NCBI RefSeq assembly: GCF_900156065.1 | Contig: NZ_FTNF01000009.1 | Span: forward strand, 124,001-188,000 | Source of the DNA: Micromonospora avicenniae | GTDB taxonomy: Bacteria > Actinomycetota > Actinomycetes > Mycobacteriales > Micromonosporaceae | Length of the DNA stretch: 64,000 bases | Reading direction: 5' to 3' | Shown here: positions 45,525-57,642 of the stretch, piece by piece | Numbering within the stretch: position 1 is the stretch's first letter | How the letters are laid out: every line of letters begins with the position of its first letter | Translations under genes and position numbers: made by a program | The notes under the pieces: model-generated | Told to the model about the DNA's origin: nothing | Seen by the model: the letters and a program-made list of their open reading frames with translations, nothing else | Database searches by the model: none

Positions 45525-46928
45525 GTGCAGGACATCATGCCGACCTGGGTCGGGGCGACCGCCAAGCAGATCGCCCGGGGCGTACGGCGGGGTGACGTCT
45601 CCGCCACCCAGGTCGTCGCGGACCACCTCGACCACATCGCCCGGGCCGACGCCGACCTCGCCGCGTTCCGCGCGCTGCGCGGCGGGGAGGCGATCACCGA
45701 GGCGGAGAAGGTCGACGAGCAGGAGGACCTGGCCAACCTTCCGCTGGCCGGGGTGCCGGTGGCGGTGAAGGAGAACACACCGGTCGCCGGGCTGCCCACC
45801 TGGAACGGATCGGCCGCGGCGCGTACCCCGGTGGCCGAGGCCGACCACGAGGTGGTCCGCCGGTTGCGCGGCGCCGGTGCGGTGATCCTCGGCGTGACGC
45901 GGATGCCGGAGCTGGGCCTCTGGGCGTTGACCGACGACGAGACCGGGGTGACCCGCAATCCCTGGGACACCCGGCGCACCCCGGGTGGCTCCTCCGGCGG
46001 AGCCGCCGCCGCGGTCGCCGCCGGGCTGGTGCCGATGGCGCACGGCAACGATGGCCTCGGCTCCATCCGCATCCCGGCCGCCTGCTGCGGCCTGATCGGG
46101 CTCAAGCCGGGCCGCGGCGTGATCCCTTGCGAGCTCGGCGCGGACGACTGGTTCGGCCTCACCGAGCACGGCGTGCTGACCACCACCGTCGCCGACGCGG
46201 CGGTGGGTTTCTCGGTGCTGGCCGGGCGGCGCCCGGAGAAGCTGGTGCCGCCGCAGCGGCTGCGGGTCGGCGTGTCGCTGCGCTCGCCGGTGCGCGGTGT
46301 GTCGCCGGACGAGCCGAACCGGGACGCCGTGGCAGCCGCGGGGCGGTTGCTCGCCGCCGCCGGCCACGACACCGTACCGGCCGACCCGGTCTACCCCACC
46401 CGCCTCGGCCTCCAGGGGCTTGCCACCTGGTTCGCGGCGGCCGCCGCGGACGTGCGGGCCAGCGGTGTCGACCGGCGCCACCTGCAGCGGCGCAGCCGCC
46501 GCCACGTCGCGCTCGGCGAGTGGGCGCAGCGACGCGGGTACGTCCGGGAGGCCGACCGTGCCGCCTGGCGGGTCCGCTCCGTCGATTTCTTCGGCGACCA
46601 CTCAATCGACCTGCTGCTCACCCCGGCGCTGGCGTCCGTGCCGCCGGAGGCGATCAGCTGGTCGTCCCGCTCCTGGCGGGCCAACATGGCGGCCAACATC
46701 CGGTACGCCCCGTTCGCGGCGCCCTGGAACGTCGCCGGCCTGCCGTCGATCGTGGTGCCCGTGGGGCGGCGTCCGGACGGCCTGCCGGTCGCCGTGCAGC
46801 TGGTCGGGCCGCCCGGCTCGGAGCTGCTGCTGCTCGGGGTCGCCGGGCAGTTCGAGATGGAGTCGCCGTGGCCCCGGCATGCCCCCGGCTACCCCCGGGT
46901 CGGTACGGCGTCACCCGCCGTCGCATGA
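45525..46928 (+). CDS. Amidase (amidase signature family)
   Basis: 467 residues. Ser-cisSer-Lys amidase: Lys in VPVAVKENTPVAG, then PGGSSGGAAAAVAAGLVPMAHG with the cis-Ser, and the nucleophile Ser in GLGSIRIPAACCG. Substrate unknown (aliphatic or aryl amides). Start GTG 45525 is favoured because GGGGAGG precedes it by 6 nt; GTG 45519 is an alternative. It follows metB closely. Confidence 0.9.
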   Translation: MQDIMPTWVGATAKQIARGVRRGDVSATQVVADHLDHIARADADLAAFRALRGGEAITEAEKVDEQEDLANLPLAGVPVAVKENTPVAGLPTWNGSAAARTPVAEADHEVVRRLRGAGAVILGVTRMPELGLWALTDDETGVTRNPWDTRRTPGGSSGGAAAAVAAGLVPMAHGNDGLGSIRIPAACCGLIGLKPGRGVIPCELGADDWFGLTEHGVLTTTVADAAVGFSVLAGRRPEKLVPPQRLRVGVSLRSPVRGVSPDEPNRDAVAAAGRLLAAAGHDTVPADPVYPTRLGLQGLATWFAAAAADVRASGVDRRHLQRRSRRHVALGEWAQRRGYVREADRAAWRVRSVDFFGDHSIDLLLTPALASVPPEAISWSSRSWRANMAANIRYAPFAAPWNVAGLPSIVVPVGRRPDGLPVAVQLVGPPGSELLLLGVAGQFEMESPWPRHAPGYPRVGTASPAVA

Positions 46929-47006
46929 TCGTCTGACGCGTCGGGTAGGCGACGCTTCGCGGGCGTCGCCGCCGGAGGTCCGACCGGCGGGTGGCACGAT
47001 CGGGGC

Positions 47007-48227
47007 ATGACGGAACTGGTCGGTCTCGCCGACGTACAGGCCGCGCGAGAGCTGCTCGCCGGCGTCACCCGCACCACCCCGCTGGAACCCTCCCGGCCGC
47101 TGAGCGCAGCCCTCGGTGGACCGGCCTGGCTCAAGTGCGAGAACGTGCAGCGGGCCGGGTCGTACAAGGTGCGCGGTGCGTACGTCCGGATCTCCCGGCT
47201 GTCGGCGGAGGAACGCGCCGGGGGTGTGGTGGCGGCGAGCGCCGGCAACCACGCCCAGGGGGTGGCGCTCGCCGCCGGCCTGGTCGGTACGCACGCCACG
47301 GTCTTCATGCCGGTGAACGCGCCGCTGCCGAAGGTCGCCGCCACCAAGGGGTACGGCGCGCAGGTCGAGCTGATCGGCAACACGGTCGACGAGTCGATGG
47401 TGGCGGCGCAGACGTTCGCCGAGCGGACCGGCGCGGTGTTCATCCACCCGTTCGACCATCGGGACGTGATCGCCGGTCAGGGCACGGTGGCGCTGGAGAT
47501 CCTCGAGCAGTGCCCGGACGTCAAGACGATCATCACCGGGGTGGGCGGCGGTGGCCTCGTCTCCGGGATCGCGGTGGCCGCGAAGGCACTGCGTCCGGAC
47601 ATCCGGGTGATCGGTGTGCAGGCGACCGGCGCGGCCGCGTACCCGCCCTCCCTGCTCGCGGGGGAGCCGGTGCGGCTGCCGGCGTTCGCCACCATCGCCG
47701 ACGGCATCGCGGTGGGCCGTCCCGGCGATCTCACCTTCACTCACGTACGCAAGCTGGTGGACGAGGTGGTCACCGTCTCCGAGGAGGACATCTCCCGGGC
47801 GCTGCTGATGCTCCTCGAGCGCGGCAAGCAGGTGGTCGAGCCGGCCGGCGCGGTCGGAGTGGCGGCGTTGTTGGCCGGTGTGGTGCAGGTGGAGGCGCCG
47901 GTGGTCGCGGTGCTCTCCGGCGGCAACATCGATCCGCTGCTGATGCTGCGGGTGATCGAACACGGACTGGCCGCCGCCGGACGCTACCTGCGCTTCACCG
48001 TGCGCTGCTCGGATCGTCCCGGTCAGCTCGCCTCGCTGCTGAGCGAGATCGCCGAGCACCGGGCGAACGTGGTGGACGTGGAGCACCAGCGGGTCCACCC
48101 ACACCTGCACCTCGGTGAGGTGGAGGTGGCGCTCTCGGTGGAGACGCGCGGCGTGGAGCATTCGGACACTCTGATCAGCGCGCTGCGGGCCAGCGGCTAC
48201 CAGGTGGTCTTCGCCGGCGAGGGGTGA
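47007..48227 (+). CDS. ilvA: Threonine ammonia-lyase
   Basis: 406 residues. PLP enzyme forming 2-oxobutanoate from threonine, first step to isoleucine (or catabolic). PLP Lys54 in AGSYKVRGAYV; SAGNHAQGVALAA and GVGGGGLVSG follow. A C-terminal ACT-type domain (FTVRCSDRPGQLASLLSEIA) gives likely feedback regulation. The ATG 47007 is preceded by CACGAT at 6 nt, perhaps leaderless. A tandem repeat and terminator follow directly. Confidence 0.94.
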   Translation: MTELVGLADVQAARELLAGVTRTTPLEPSRPLSAALGGPAWLKCENVQRAGSYKVRGAYVRISRLSAEERAGGVVAASAGNHAQGVALAAGLVGTHATVFMPVNAPLPKVAATKGYGAQVELIGNTVDESMVAAQTFAERTGAVFIHPFDHRDVIAGQGTVALEILEQCPDVKTIITGVGGGGLVSGIAVAAKALRPDIRVIGVQATGAAAYPPSLLAGEPVRLPAFATIADGIAVGRPGDLTFTHVRKLVDEVVTVSEEDISRALLMLLERGKQVVEPAGAVGVAALLAGVVQVEAPVVAVLSGGNIDPLLMLRVIEHGLAAAGRYLRFTVRCSDRPGQLASLLSEIAEHRANVVDVEHQRVHPHLHLGEVEVALSVETRGVEHSDTLISALRASGYQVVFAGEG

Positions 48228-48229
48228 GC

Positions 48230-48290
48230 GCGAGGCAGTCCATACCAGCGAGGCGGTCCATACCAGCGAGGCGGTCCATACCAGCGAGGC
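48230..48290 (+). repeat. 18-bp tandem repeat, three units and a partial fourth
   Basis: GCGAGGCGGTCCATACCA repeated at 48230 (one mismatch, A at position 8), 48248 and 48266, then the first 9 bases of a fourth. It begins at the ilvA stop and leads into a terminator hairpin. Confidence 0.85.
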
Positions 48291-48319
48291 GTGACACCGG
48301 TAGGTGTCACGCCTCGCTG
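48282..48319. terminator. Hairpin terminator between ilvA and greA
   Basis: CAGCGAGGCGTGACACC and GGTGTCACGCCTCGCTG form a 17-bp perfect stem with a 4-nt loop; the left arm shares sequence with the tandem repeats. Confidence 0.9.
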
Positions 48320-48348
48320 CACGGTGTGCGGGCCGTCCGGCCCGGGGC

Positions 48349-48846
48349 TCAGCCGCCGAACGGCTCGAACTTGACCACTGTCACCTTGATGTCCGCCCCG
48401 CTGGGCGCCGTGTAGGTGCAGGTCTGCCCGGCGCGGCCGCCGAGAATGGCCTTGCCGAGCGCCGACTCGGGACTGTAGACGGTCAGGTCGGTGGTGGACG
48501 CGATCTCGCGGGAACCGAGCAGGAAGGTCTCGGTGTCGTCCTTGTCGTCGTCGAAGTAGATCGTCACCACCATGCCGGGCGCCACCGCGTCGGCGGACGG
48601 GGCCTCGCCGACCTGCGCGGTGCGCAGCAGTTCCTGGAGGTAGCGGATGCGCCCCTCGGCCTTGCCCTGCTCCTCGCGGGCGGCGTGGTATCCGCCGTTC
48701 TCGCGCAGGTCGCCCTCCTCGCGCCGGGCATTGATCTCGGCGGCGATGACCGGCCGGTTGGCGATCAGCTCGTCGAGCTCGGCCTGGAGCCGGTCGTAAG
48801 CGTCCTGCGACAGCCAGGTGGCGGGCGCCTCGTTGCCAGTGGACAC
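48349..48846 (-). CDS. greA: Transcription elongation factor GreA
   Basis: 165 residues. Relieves backtracked RNA polymerase by stimulating transcript cleavage. Coiled-coil N-terminus ([21 protein letters not shown]...[23 protein letters not shown] with the tip acidic residues), then the FKBP-like C-terminal domain ([15 protein letters not shown]). GTG 48846 follows GAGGAG by 7 nt; the longer upstream frame is not coding. Convergent with ilvA. Confidence 0.96.
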   Translation of the reverse strand: MSTGNEAPATWLSQDAYDRLQAELDELIANRPVIAAEINARREEGDLRENGGYHAAREEQGKAEGRIRYLQELLRTAQVGEAPSADAVAPGMVVTIYFDDDKDDTETFLLGSREIASTTDLTVYSPESALGKAILGGRAGQTCTYTAPSGADIKVTVVKFEPFGG

Positions 48847-49137
48847 AGGCGATCTCCTCAGTTGTGCGTGGCTGGCTGACAGGTGAATCTCCAAGTTACC
48901 AGTGCGATACGACACGAGGTGGCGACGAACACCAGCAGCGGATCATCCAGAGCCTGTCCGCCGGCACGCCCATCCGTCCACCTGCGCGCCTACCGTGCGG
49001 CCGGGTACGGGCTGGTCAGGTGCGGTTCCGGGGCGAAGGCGGGTGCCGGTCGATGGCCGCGCGGGGCCGGCGGCGCGGTCCGTCCGCCGCTCGGGTACGG
49101 GCGCGGTCGCTTCGCCGGCTCGGGCCGGTCACGGGGG

Positions 49138-49575
49138 TCAGGCCGCCGGGCGGCAGCGCAGCACCTCGCCGATGAAGGCGCGGCCGGTGGTCGACAGCCG
49201 GTGCTGGACGGTGAGGTGCTTCTCGCCCGGCGGCGCGGTCACGGTGACTTCCTCGCGAGCCACCTCGTTGCCGGCCCGGTCACGGGCACGCAGCAGGCAG
49301 ACCGCCGAACCGCCGCTCGGCACGGTCAGCCGGAAGTCGAGTCGTACCTGGTTGTCGGTTATGTCGGTGTAAGTGATGACCTGTGCGTCATAGTTCGGAT
49401 CGCCGTACTGGCGATAGAGCCGCACGGAGATCACACTCAGCGCGGCCAGCAGGACGACGAGCGCCAGGATGGCCGGCACCTTCGAGCGGCGACGGCCCAT
49501 CTCCCGGCGGCGGCCGTACCGCCCGGGCGGAAACACCGGGACTTCCGGTGCAACTGTGGTGTGCGTCTCGCTCAC
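49138..49575 (-). CDS. DUF4307 membrane protein
   Basis: 145 residues. Actinobacterial single-pass protein with one membrane helix (AILALVVLLAALSVISVRLY) and an outside beta-domain (VITYTDITDNQVRLDFRLTVPSG...) holding two Cys (SAVCLL, VLRCRPAA). Often encoded divergent from mca, as here. GTG 49575 follows AGGAGA. Function unknown. Confidence 0.92.
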   Translation of the reverse strand: MSETHTTVAPEVPVFPPGRYGRRREMGRRRSKVPAILALVVLLAALSVISVRLYRQYGDPNYDAQVITYTDITDNQVRLDFRLTVPSGGSAVCLLRARDRAGNEVAREEVTVTAPPGEKHLTVQHRLSTTGRAFIGEVLRCRPAA

Positions 49576-49771
49576 CGGCGGGTATCTCCTGGCGTCGTTG
49601 TCAGTGGCATCAGTAAGAATGACTCAGTCCATCCTCCCAGCCCGGCTCCTGGTCAAGCACGGCGGGTCGGCTGTCGGAGGTGACCGCCCGGTGGGTATCG
49701 GGCGGAGGATCATGGCAGGTCAACGGCCCAGTCCCGGGCCGGCCGGCCGACCCAGACGAGGAGTGCCGAAG

Positions 49772-50656
49772 TTGGCAGAACAGCTGCGCCTCATGGCCGT
49801 CCACGCTCACCCGGACGACGAGTCCAGCAAGGGTGCCGCAACCATGGCCAAGTACGTCGCCGAGGGCGTGGAGGTCCTCGTCGCGACGTGCACCGGGGGC
49901 GAGCGCGGTAGCGTGCTCAACCCGAAGCTCGACCGGCCCGACGTGTGGGCGAACATCGCGGAGATCCGCCGCGGTGAGATGGACGCGGCGCGTGCGATCC
50001 TCGGCGTCGAGCAAGCCTGGCTCGGCTTCGTCGACTCGGGGCTGCCCGAGGGCGAGCCGCTGCCGCCGCTGCCCGAGGGATGCTTCGCGCTCCAGGACGT
50101 CGAGCTGGCTGCCGGCCCCCTGGTGCGGCTGATGCGAGAGTTCCGCCCGCACGTGGTCACCACGTACGACGAGCAGGGTGGCTACCCGCACCCCGACCAC
50201 ATCATGTGTCACAAGATCAGCGTCGCCGCCTTCGACGCCGCGGGTGACGCCGAGCGTTATCCCGAGCTCGGCGAGCCCTGGCAGCCGTTGAAGCTCTACT
50301 ACGACATCGGCTTCTCCAAGCCGAAGATCATGGCGCTGCACGAGGCGGTGCTCGCCGCCGGACTGGAGTCGCCCTACCAGGACTGGCTCAAGCGCTGGGA
50401 GGAGAACCCGAACGATCATCGCCCGCAGATCACCACGCAGGTGCCCTGCGCGCAGTACTTCCCGGTCCGCGACGACGCGCTGCGCGCCCATGCCACCCAG
50501 GTCGACCCGGACGGGTTCTTCTTCCGGGTGCCCATGGAGATCCAGCAGAGTGCCTGGCCGACCGAGGACTTCCACCTGGCGCGCTCGCTGGTGGAGAGCT
50601 CGATGCCCGAGTCGGACCTCTTCGCCGGTGTACGTGAGACGGCGCATGCCCGCTGA
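49772..50656 (+). CDS. mca: Mycothiol S-conjugate amidase
   Basis: 294 residues. Cleaves mycothiol conjugates of electrophiles so that they leave the cell as mercapturic acids. Zinc motif LMAVHAHPDDESS (His11-Ala-His13-Pro-Asp15-Asp16-Glu) and HPDH later in GGYPHPDHIMC. The start is set by GAGGAG 8 nt before TTG 49772, which gives MAEQLRLMAV; a longer frame upstream is not coding. The gene marks an actinobacterium that makes mycothiol. Confidence 0.95.
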   Translation: MAEQLRLMAVHAHPDDESSKGAATMAKYVAEGVEVLVATCTGGERGSVLNPKLDRPDVWANIAEIRRGEMDAARAILGVEQAWLGFVDSGLPEGEPLPPLPEGCFALQDVELAAGPLVRLMREFRPHVVTTYDEQGGYPHPDHIMCHKISVAAFDAAGDAERYPELGEPWQPLKLYYDIGFSKPKIMALHEAVLAAGLESPYQDWLKRWEENPNDHRPQITTQVPCAQYFPVRDDALRAHATQVDPDGFFFRVPMEIQQSAWPTEDFHLARSLVESSMPESDLFAGVRETAHAR

Positions 50657-50704
50657 TCTGGTGCGGCGTTACGCTGGTGTACAACCGCACATCGGAGGAA
50701 CGCC

Positions 50705-50998
50705 ATGTTGACCGCTGCCCAGGTGCTCGCGGAGAACAACTTCGGGGACACCCGCACGGGTGGCCTGGCCGGCCCGATGGGTCTTCTCCTCATCCTGGTG
50801 CTGGGCACCGCCACCGTCCTGCTGATCCGCAACATGAACTCCCGGCTGCGCCGGCTGCCCGATCGGTTCGCGCAACAGGGTCCGGCGGGCAACTCGGGCA
50901 CTGCGGACGCGGTGGTCGTGGAGCCGACGGACGGAAGTGAAGGACAGGATTCATCCTTGAACGCTCCCACCGGGCGCCAGCAGCACCGAAACGGGTAG
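50705..50998 (+). CDS. Small membrane protein after mca
   Basis: 97 residues with one membrane helix (GPMGLLLILVLGTATVLLI) near the N-terminus and a basic, Gln/Gly-rich tail. GGAGGAAC precedes ATG 50705. Function unknown. Confidence 0.85.
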   Translation: MLTAAQVLAENNFGDTRTGGLAGPMGLLLILVLGTATVLLIRNMNSRLRRLPDRFAQQGPAGNSGTADAVVVEPTDGSEGQDSSLNAPTGRQQHRNG

Positions 50999-51115
50999 TC
51001 CGAGCGTGAATCACGCCGAACCCGGCGGTCGACCCCTGTTGCGGCCACCGGGTTTGGCTTAGCCTCTCGCCGGGGGGACCACGCGTCCCCGAACCGTGCG
51101 CGGGAGGGGGCGCCG

Positions 51116-51181
51116 ATGACCGTCACAGCAGCGCCCGCCCGTCGTACGGCGTGCGTACCGGTCCACGGAGCGGGTCGGTGA
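51116..51181 (+). CDS. Candidate 21-codon leader ORF of the GGDEF gene
   Basis: ATG 51116 follows GGAGGGG by 6 nt, a strong Shine-Dalgarno. It encodes 21 residues (MTVTAAPARRTACVP...) and its TGA overlaps the GTG 51178 start by 4 nt. Could be a leader peptide or a former N-terminus displaced by a frameshift. Confidence 0.35.
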   Translation: MTVTAAPARRTACVPVHGAGR

Positions 51182-53710
51182 CCTCCGATCGGGCCCCCGA
51201 GCAGGCCGACCGGCTCGGGCTGCGCGGCATCCCGCCCCAGGTCCTGATGCTCACGGCGGCGTTGGTCGTGGCCGCTCTCGCCGCCGCGGTGGTAGGTCTG
51301 GTACTGCCGCATCGCCTGCCCGCCGACGATCCGATTCCCGCGCCCGCGCGCTATGGCATCGCGGTCGCCGTCCTCGCCTTCGCCCAACTGGCCCGACTGC
51401 GGTTCCGTGCGCCCGCCGGGATGGTGAGCATCACCTGGGGCGAGGCAGCTCTGATCATCTGCCTCTACCTGGTGCCCGCCGGTTGGATCCCCTCCGCCAC
51501 CCTGGTCGGCACCGGGCTCGCCTGGTCGGCGCTCTCGGCGTTCGGCGAGCGACGGCCGGTGCTGGAGACCGTCCGGATCGCGGCGTCGCTGGCGGCCGCT
51601 TCCGCGCTCGCCGTGGCGGTCACCACCACCCTCGCGCACCCGTTGCTCGCCACCCCGGCGCCGGGACTCGCCGCCGCGATGGTCGCCGGCGCGGTGACGT
51701 ACCTGCTGGTCACCGCCTGGCTCAGCGGGGTCACGCTCGGCCTGCGGCACGGCGTACCGATCGGGCCCCCGCTGTTCGCGGCGCTTCGCGGCAAGCTGCT
51801 GATGTTCGTCGGCAACGTGGCGGTCGGCCTGGTCGTGGTGGTCCTCCTCCACATCGACGCGCGCTGGCTGTTGCTGCTCCCGCCACCGCTCTGGCTTCTC
51901 CAGCAGACCTACCGGCACCGGCTCCGGGCCGATCAGGAACGGCGCACCTGGCGGACGTTCGCCGAGTCCACGGCCGCCCTCAACCAGCTCGACGAGCGGG
52001 GGGTGGCGGGTGCGGCGGTTGCTGGTGCGCTCGCGATGTTCCACGCCGAGCTGGTCGAGGTCGACGTGGTCCGTGCCGACGGGTGCTGGTGGCGCTACCG
52101 CGGCGACGCCGCGGGTGGTCTGGTCGACCGCGAGATCACCGAATCCGGGCCCGGGGAGCCCGAGGACCATGAGCTGGTCCGTTCGCTCACCGTCGGCGAC
52201 CTCCCCGTCGGGCGCCTGCGGGTCCGCTTCCCGCGGTCGGCGCCGCCCAGCGGGCGCGAACGGGATGCGGTGGCGGCCTTCGGCGACGCGCTCGCCGCCG
52301 CGCTGCACGACGCGGCGACCCACCACGAGCTGCGCCAGGTCACTGCCCGGTCGTCGTACGAGGCGGTGCACGACCCGCTTACCGGCCTGGTCAACCGGGC
52401 AGCCATGCTCAGTAGCGGCGACCAGCTGCTGCGCCGGGTCGCACACGATCATCCGGTGGCGCTGCTGCTGCTCGACATCGACCAGTTCAAGGAGGTCAAC
52501 GACACCCTCGGGCACGTGGCCGGCGACCAGCTGCTGCGGCTGACCGCCAGCCGGCTGGGCGCGCTCGCCCGCTCGGGAGACCTGCTCGGCCGGCTCGGCG
52601 GCGACGAGTTCGCGCTGTTGCTGGCGTCGGTCCCGGTGCTCGGCGACCGGAGTGCCCCGATGGCGTACGCGCTGCGTCAGGCCCGCGAGATCGCCGAGCG
52701 GCTGGCCGCACCCACCGAGATCGCCGGGGGTGCGGATGTCCGTCGAGGTCTCCGTCGGGGTGGTGGTGGCCGACGCGGGCACCGCCGACCTGACCGAGCT
52801 GCTGCGCCGGGCCGACATCGCCATGTACCAGGCCAAGGAGGGCGGCGGCAACGTCGCCGCGTACGACAGCACCCGCGACGCGGCGAGCACCGACCAACTC
52901 GCGCTGCTGGCCGAACTGCGCGAGGCGCTGGAGGTGGACGACCAGCTCGTGCTGGCGTTGCAGCCGGCGGTCGACCTGGCCACCGGGGCGCCGACCGGGG
53001 TGGAGGCACTGATCCGCTGGCGGCACCCGCGCCGTGGCTGGCTCAGCCCGGTCGAGTTCATCCGGCCGGTGGAGAACAGCGAGCAGCTCGGCACGTTCAC
53101 CCGGTACGTGCTGGACAAGGCGCTCGCGGTCGCCGCCGGCTGGGCCCGGGAAGGGCTGGACATCCCGATCTCGGTGAACCTCTCCGCGCGGAGCCTGCTG
53201 GATCCGCGGCTGCCCGGCGAGATCGCCGACGCGCTGCGTCGCCACCAGGTGCCGGCGCACCGGCTGGTGCTGGAGATCACCGAAACGGTGGTGATGAGCG
53301 AGCTGGAGATCATCGACGAGGTGCTGGCGACGCTCCGGTCGATGGGTGTGCAGCTCGCGGTGGACGACTTCGGCACCGGTTTCTCGTCCCTGACGTTCCT
53401 CACCCGGATCGCGGTCGACGAACTGAAGGTGGACCGCTCCTTCGTGATCCGGATGGCCGAGTCGCCGGAGGCCGCGGCCATCGTGCGGACCACCGTCGGG
53501 CTCGCACACGAGCTCGGGTTGCGGGTGGTGGCCGAGGGGGTGGAGACCGCGGAGCAGCGGCTGGCGCTGGCCGAGCTGGGCTGTACCGCGGCCCAGGGCT
53601 ACCACTTCTTCAAGCCGATGCCGGCGGACAAGATCGGCGCTGTCCTCGGCACCCTGCTGGACCGGGCCCGCCCCAACGTCTTCCCTCTTCGAGCCGACGG
53701 CGCGTCCTGA
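51178..53710 (+). pseudogene. GGDEF-EAL cyclic-di-GMP protein, split by a 1-nt frameshift
   Basis: Domains in order: about 8 membrane helices (MASE-like, VLMLTAALVVAALAAAVVG... to VVLLHI near 220), a short sensor-like region (RTWRTFAESTAALNQLDERG), GGDEF diguanylate cyclase (LVNRAAMLSSG, RLGGDEFALLL near residue 474), then EAL phosphodiesterase (VEALIRWRHPRRGW, SVNLSARSLL, VDDFGTGFSSL, AEGVETAEQ). At 52726-52730 five Gs stand where four would keep the reading frame; after it the frame shifts by 1 and the conserved GGDEF end and whole EAL domain continue in the other frame. Either a true pseudogene or a sequence error. Both catalytic signatures are otherwise intact. Confidence 0.85.
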
Positions 53711-53726
53711 CCCCGGGCCGCCTGGT

Positions 53727-53732
53727 TAAGGT
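53727..53732 (+). promoter_or_regulatory. -10 box, leaderless DUF255 gene
   Basis: TAAGGT with 6 nt to GTG 53739. Confidence 0.5.
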
Positions 53733-53738
53733 CGTCGG

Positions 53739-55781
<2,043 letters not shown>

Positions 55782-55795
55782 GGGGCGTCGGCCGA

Positions 55796-55828
55796 CCGGC
55801 GTGGCCCGGTGCTACCAGGCCACGCCGG
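55796..55828 (+). terminator. Hairpin after DUF255 gene
   Basis: CCGGCGTGGCC and GGCCACGCCGG form an 11-bp perfect stem over an 11-nt loop. Confidence 0.7.
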
Positions 55829-55897
55829 GCAGTGCGCCGTCACGGCGGCCGAACGTGCGATTCGCCATCCGGGGGTGGCCGTGACCGGAGGCCCGGA

Positions 55898-55903
55898 TAG
55901 GCT
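55898..55903 (+). promoter_or_regulatory. -10 box of purK
   Basis: TAGGCT with 9 nt to ATG 55913, giving a near-leaderless mRNA. Confidence 0.4.
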
Positions 55904-55912
55904 TGCGCCGCT

Positions 55913-57088
55913 ATGGATTCCCGTACCGGTCTGCCTGTTGTCGGCATGGTGGGTGGTGGCCAACTGGCCCGGATGACCCACCAGGCCGCGATCGCCCTCG
56001 GTCAGTCGCTACACGTCCTCGCGCTGGCGCCGGACGACGGTGCCGCGCTGGTCGCCGCCGACGTGCAGTACGGCGATCACACCGACCTCGCGGCGCTGCG
56101 CACCTTCGCCAAGGGCTGTGACGTCGTCACCTTCGACCACGAGCACGTGCCGAACGAGCACGTCCGCACCCTCGCGGCGGAAGGGGCGAAGCTCTACCCG
56201 CCGGCCGACGCGCTGCGGTACGCCCAGGACAAGCGGGCGATGCGGGAGCGGCTGACCGAGCTGGGCGCCCCGGTACCGGTCTGGCGGCCGGTCGGCGCGC
56301 CGGACGACCTGGTGGCCTTCGGCGCCGAGGTGGGCTGGCCGGTGGTGCTGAAGGCGGCCCGCGGTGGCTACGACGGCCGGGGCGTCTGGATGGTGACGGA
56401 CGCGGCGCAGGCGGCCGAGCTGGCCACCACGCTGCTCGCCGGGGGCACCGAGTTGATCGTCGAGGAGCGGGTACCGCTGCGCCGGGAGCTGGCCGTGCAG
56501 GTGGCTCGCTCGCCGTTCGGGCAGGTCGCCGCGTACCCGGTGGTGGAGACCGTGCAGGTCGACGGCATCTGCGTCGAGGTGCTGGCCCCGGCGCCGGACC
56601 TGCCGGAGGAGCTGGCGGTCGCCGCCCAGCAGCTCGCCATCGACCTGGCCACCTCGCTCGGTGTGGTGGGCCTGCTCGCGGTCGAGCTGTTCGAGGTGGC
56701 CGACGCCTCGGGGAAGCCCGGCATCGTCGTCAACGAGCTGGCCATGCGGCCGCACAACTCGGGGCACTGGACCATCGAGGGCTCGCGTACGTCGCAGTTC
56801 GAGCAGCACCTGCGTGCGGTGCTCGACTATCCGATGGGGGACACCTCGCTGGCCGCGCCGGTGGTGGTCATGGCGAACGTGCTCGGCGGTGAGCCGGGCG
56901 GGATCTCCATCGACGAGCGGCTGCACCACCTCTTCGCCGCCGAGCCGGGCGCGAAGGTGCACCTCTACGGCAAGCAGGTCCGCCCGGGCCGCAAGATCGG
57001 GCACGTCACGGTGCTCGGCGACGATCTGGCCGACGTACGGGCGCGGGCCGTGCGAGCGGCGCGCTGGCTGCGCGAGGGGCATGAGTGA
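55913..57088 (+). CDS. purK: 5-(carboxyamino)imidazole ribonucleotide synthase
   Basis: 391 residues. ATP-grasp enzyme forming N5-CAIR from AIR, bicarbonate and ATP in purine synthesis. [10 protein letters not shown] is the N-terminal Rossmann start; [15 protein letters not shown] and [16 protein letters not shown] are signatures. The purE start overlaps the stop by 4 nt if GTG 57085 is used, so the pair is an operon. Confidence 0.96.
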   Translation: MDSRTGLPVVGMVGGGQLARMTHQAAIALGQSLHVLALAPDDGAALVAADVQYGDHTDLAALRTFAKGCDVVTFDHEHVPNEHVRTLAAEGAKLYPPADALRYAQDKRAMRERLTELGAPVPVWRPVGAPDDLVAFGAEVGWPVVLKAARGGYDGRGVWMVTDAAQAAELATTLLAGGTELIVEERVPLRRELAVQVARSPFGQVAAYPVVETVQVDGICVEVLAPAPDLPEELAVAAQQLAIDLATSLGVVGLLAVELFEVADASGKPGIVVNELAMRPHNSGHWTIEGSRTSQFEQHLRAVLDYPMGDTSLAAPVVVMANVLGGEPGGISIDERLHHLFAAEPGAKVHLYGKQVRPGRKIGHVTVLGDDLADVRARAVRAARWLREGHE

Positions 57089-57141
57089 ACGCGAGGAGCG
57101 AGCTCGCGTCCCCCGCAAAGATGAACGAGAGGCAGAACCGC

Positions 57142-57642
57142 GTGACCACCGTCGGGTTGATCATGGGCAGCGACTCGGACTGGCCGACCATGAAGGCCGC
57201 CGCCGAGGTCCTCGACGAGTTCGGCGTGTCCTACGAGGTTGGGGTGGTCTCCGCCCACCGCACCCCGGTGAAGATGATCGAGTACGGCCGTGCCGCCGCT
57301 GACCGTGGCCTGAAGGTGATCATTGCGGGGGCCGGCGGCGCCGCCGCTCTGCCGGGCATGGTCGCCTCGGTGACGCCGCTGCCGGTGATCGGGGTCCCGG
57401 TGCCTCTCAAGCACCTGGACGGCATGGACTCGCTGCTCTCCATCGTCCAGATGCCGGCCGGCATCCCGGTTGCCACGGTCTCGATCGGCAACGCCCGCAA
57501 CGCGGGCCTGCTCGCCGTCCGTATCCTCGGCGCCACCGACCCGGAGCTGCGGGCCCGGATGGTCTCCTTCCAGGAGAACCTGGAGCAGATGATCAACGAG
57601 AAGGACGCGAAGCTCCAGGCGAGCGTCAACGCGGTGGCCTGA
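57142..57642 (+). CDS. purE: N5-CAIR mutase (PurE)
   Basis: 166 residues. Converts N5-CAIR to CAIR. The signature [14 protein letters not shown] is near the N-terminus; VVSAHRTP and [11 protein letters not shown] follow. GTG 57142 gives the usual short N-terminus; GTG 57085 (overlapping purK) and ATG 57121 are alternatives that add 19 or 7 non-conserved residues. Confidence 0.95.
   Translation: MTTVGLIMGSDSDWPTMKAAAEVLDEFGVSYEVGVVSAHRTPVKMIEYGRAAADRGLKVIIAGAGGAAALPGMVASVTPLPVIGVPVPLKHLDGMDSLLSIVQMPAGIPVATVSIGNARNAGLLAVRILGATDPELRARMVSFQENLEQMINEKDAKLQASVNAVA

Noticed and set aside
48224..48415. A 63-codon frame that starts in GTGA overlap with ilvA and encodes repeated RSIPAR
   Set aside because: The repeat is the 18-bp tandem DNA repeat, and the frame runs through a strong terminator into greA antisense.
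51061..51115. Riboswitch-like G-rich segment before the GGDEF leader
   Set aside because: I could not match it to a known c-di-AMP or c-di-GMP riboswitch core; it has only a short GGGGA/TCCCC stem.
50416..53493. A 1,025-codon open frame on minus opposite mca and the GGDEF gene
   Set aside because: Long only because the opposite strand is GC-rich. Its sequence is Arg/Ser/Ala-rich with no motif and it lies under clear GGDEF and Mca signatures.
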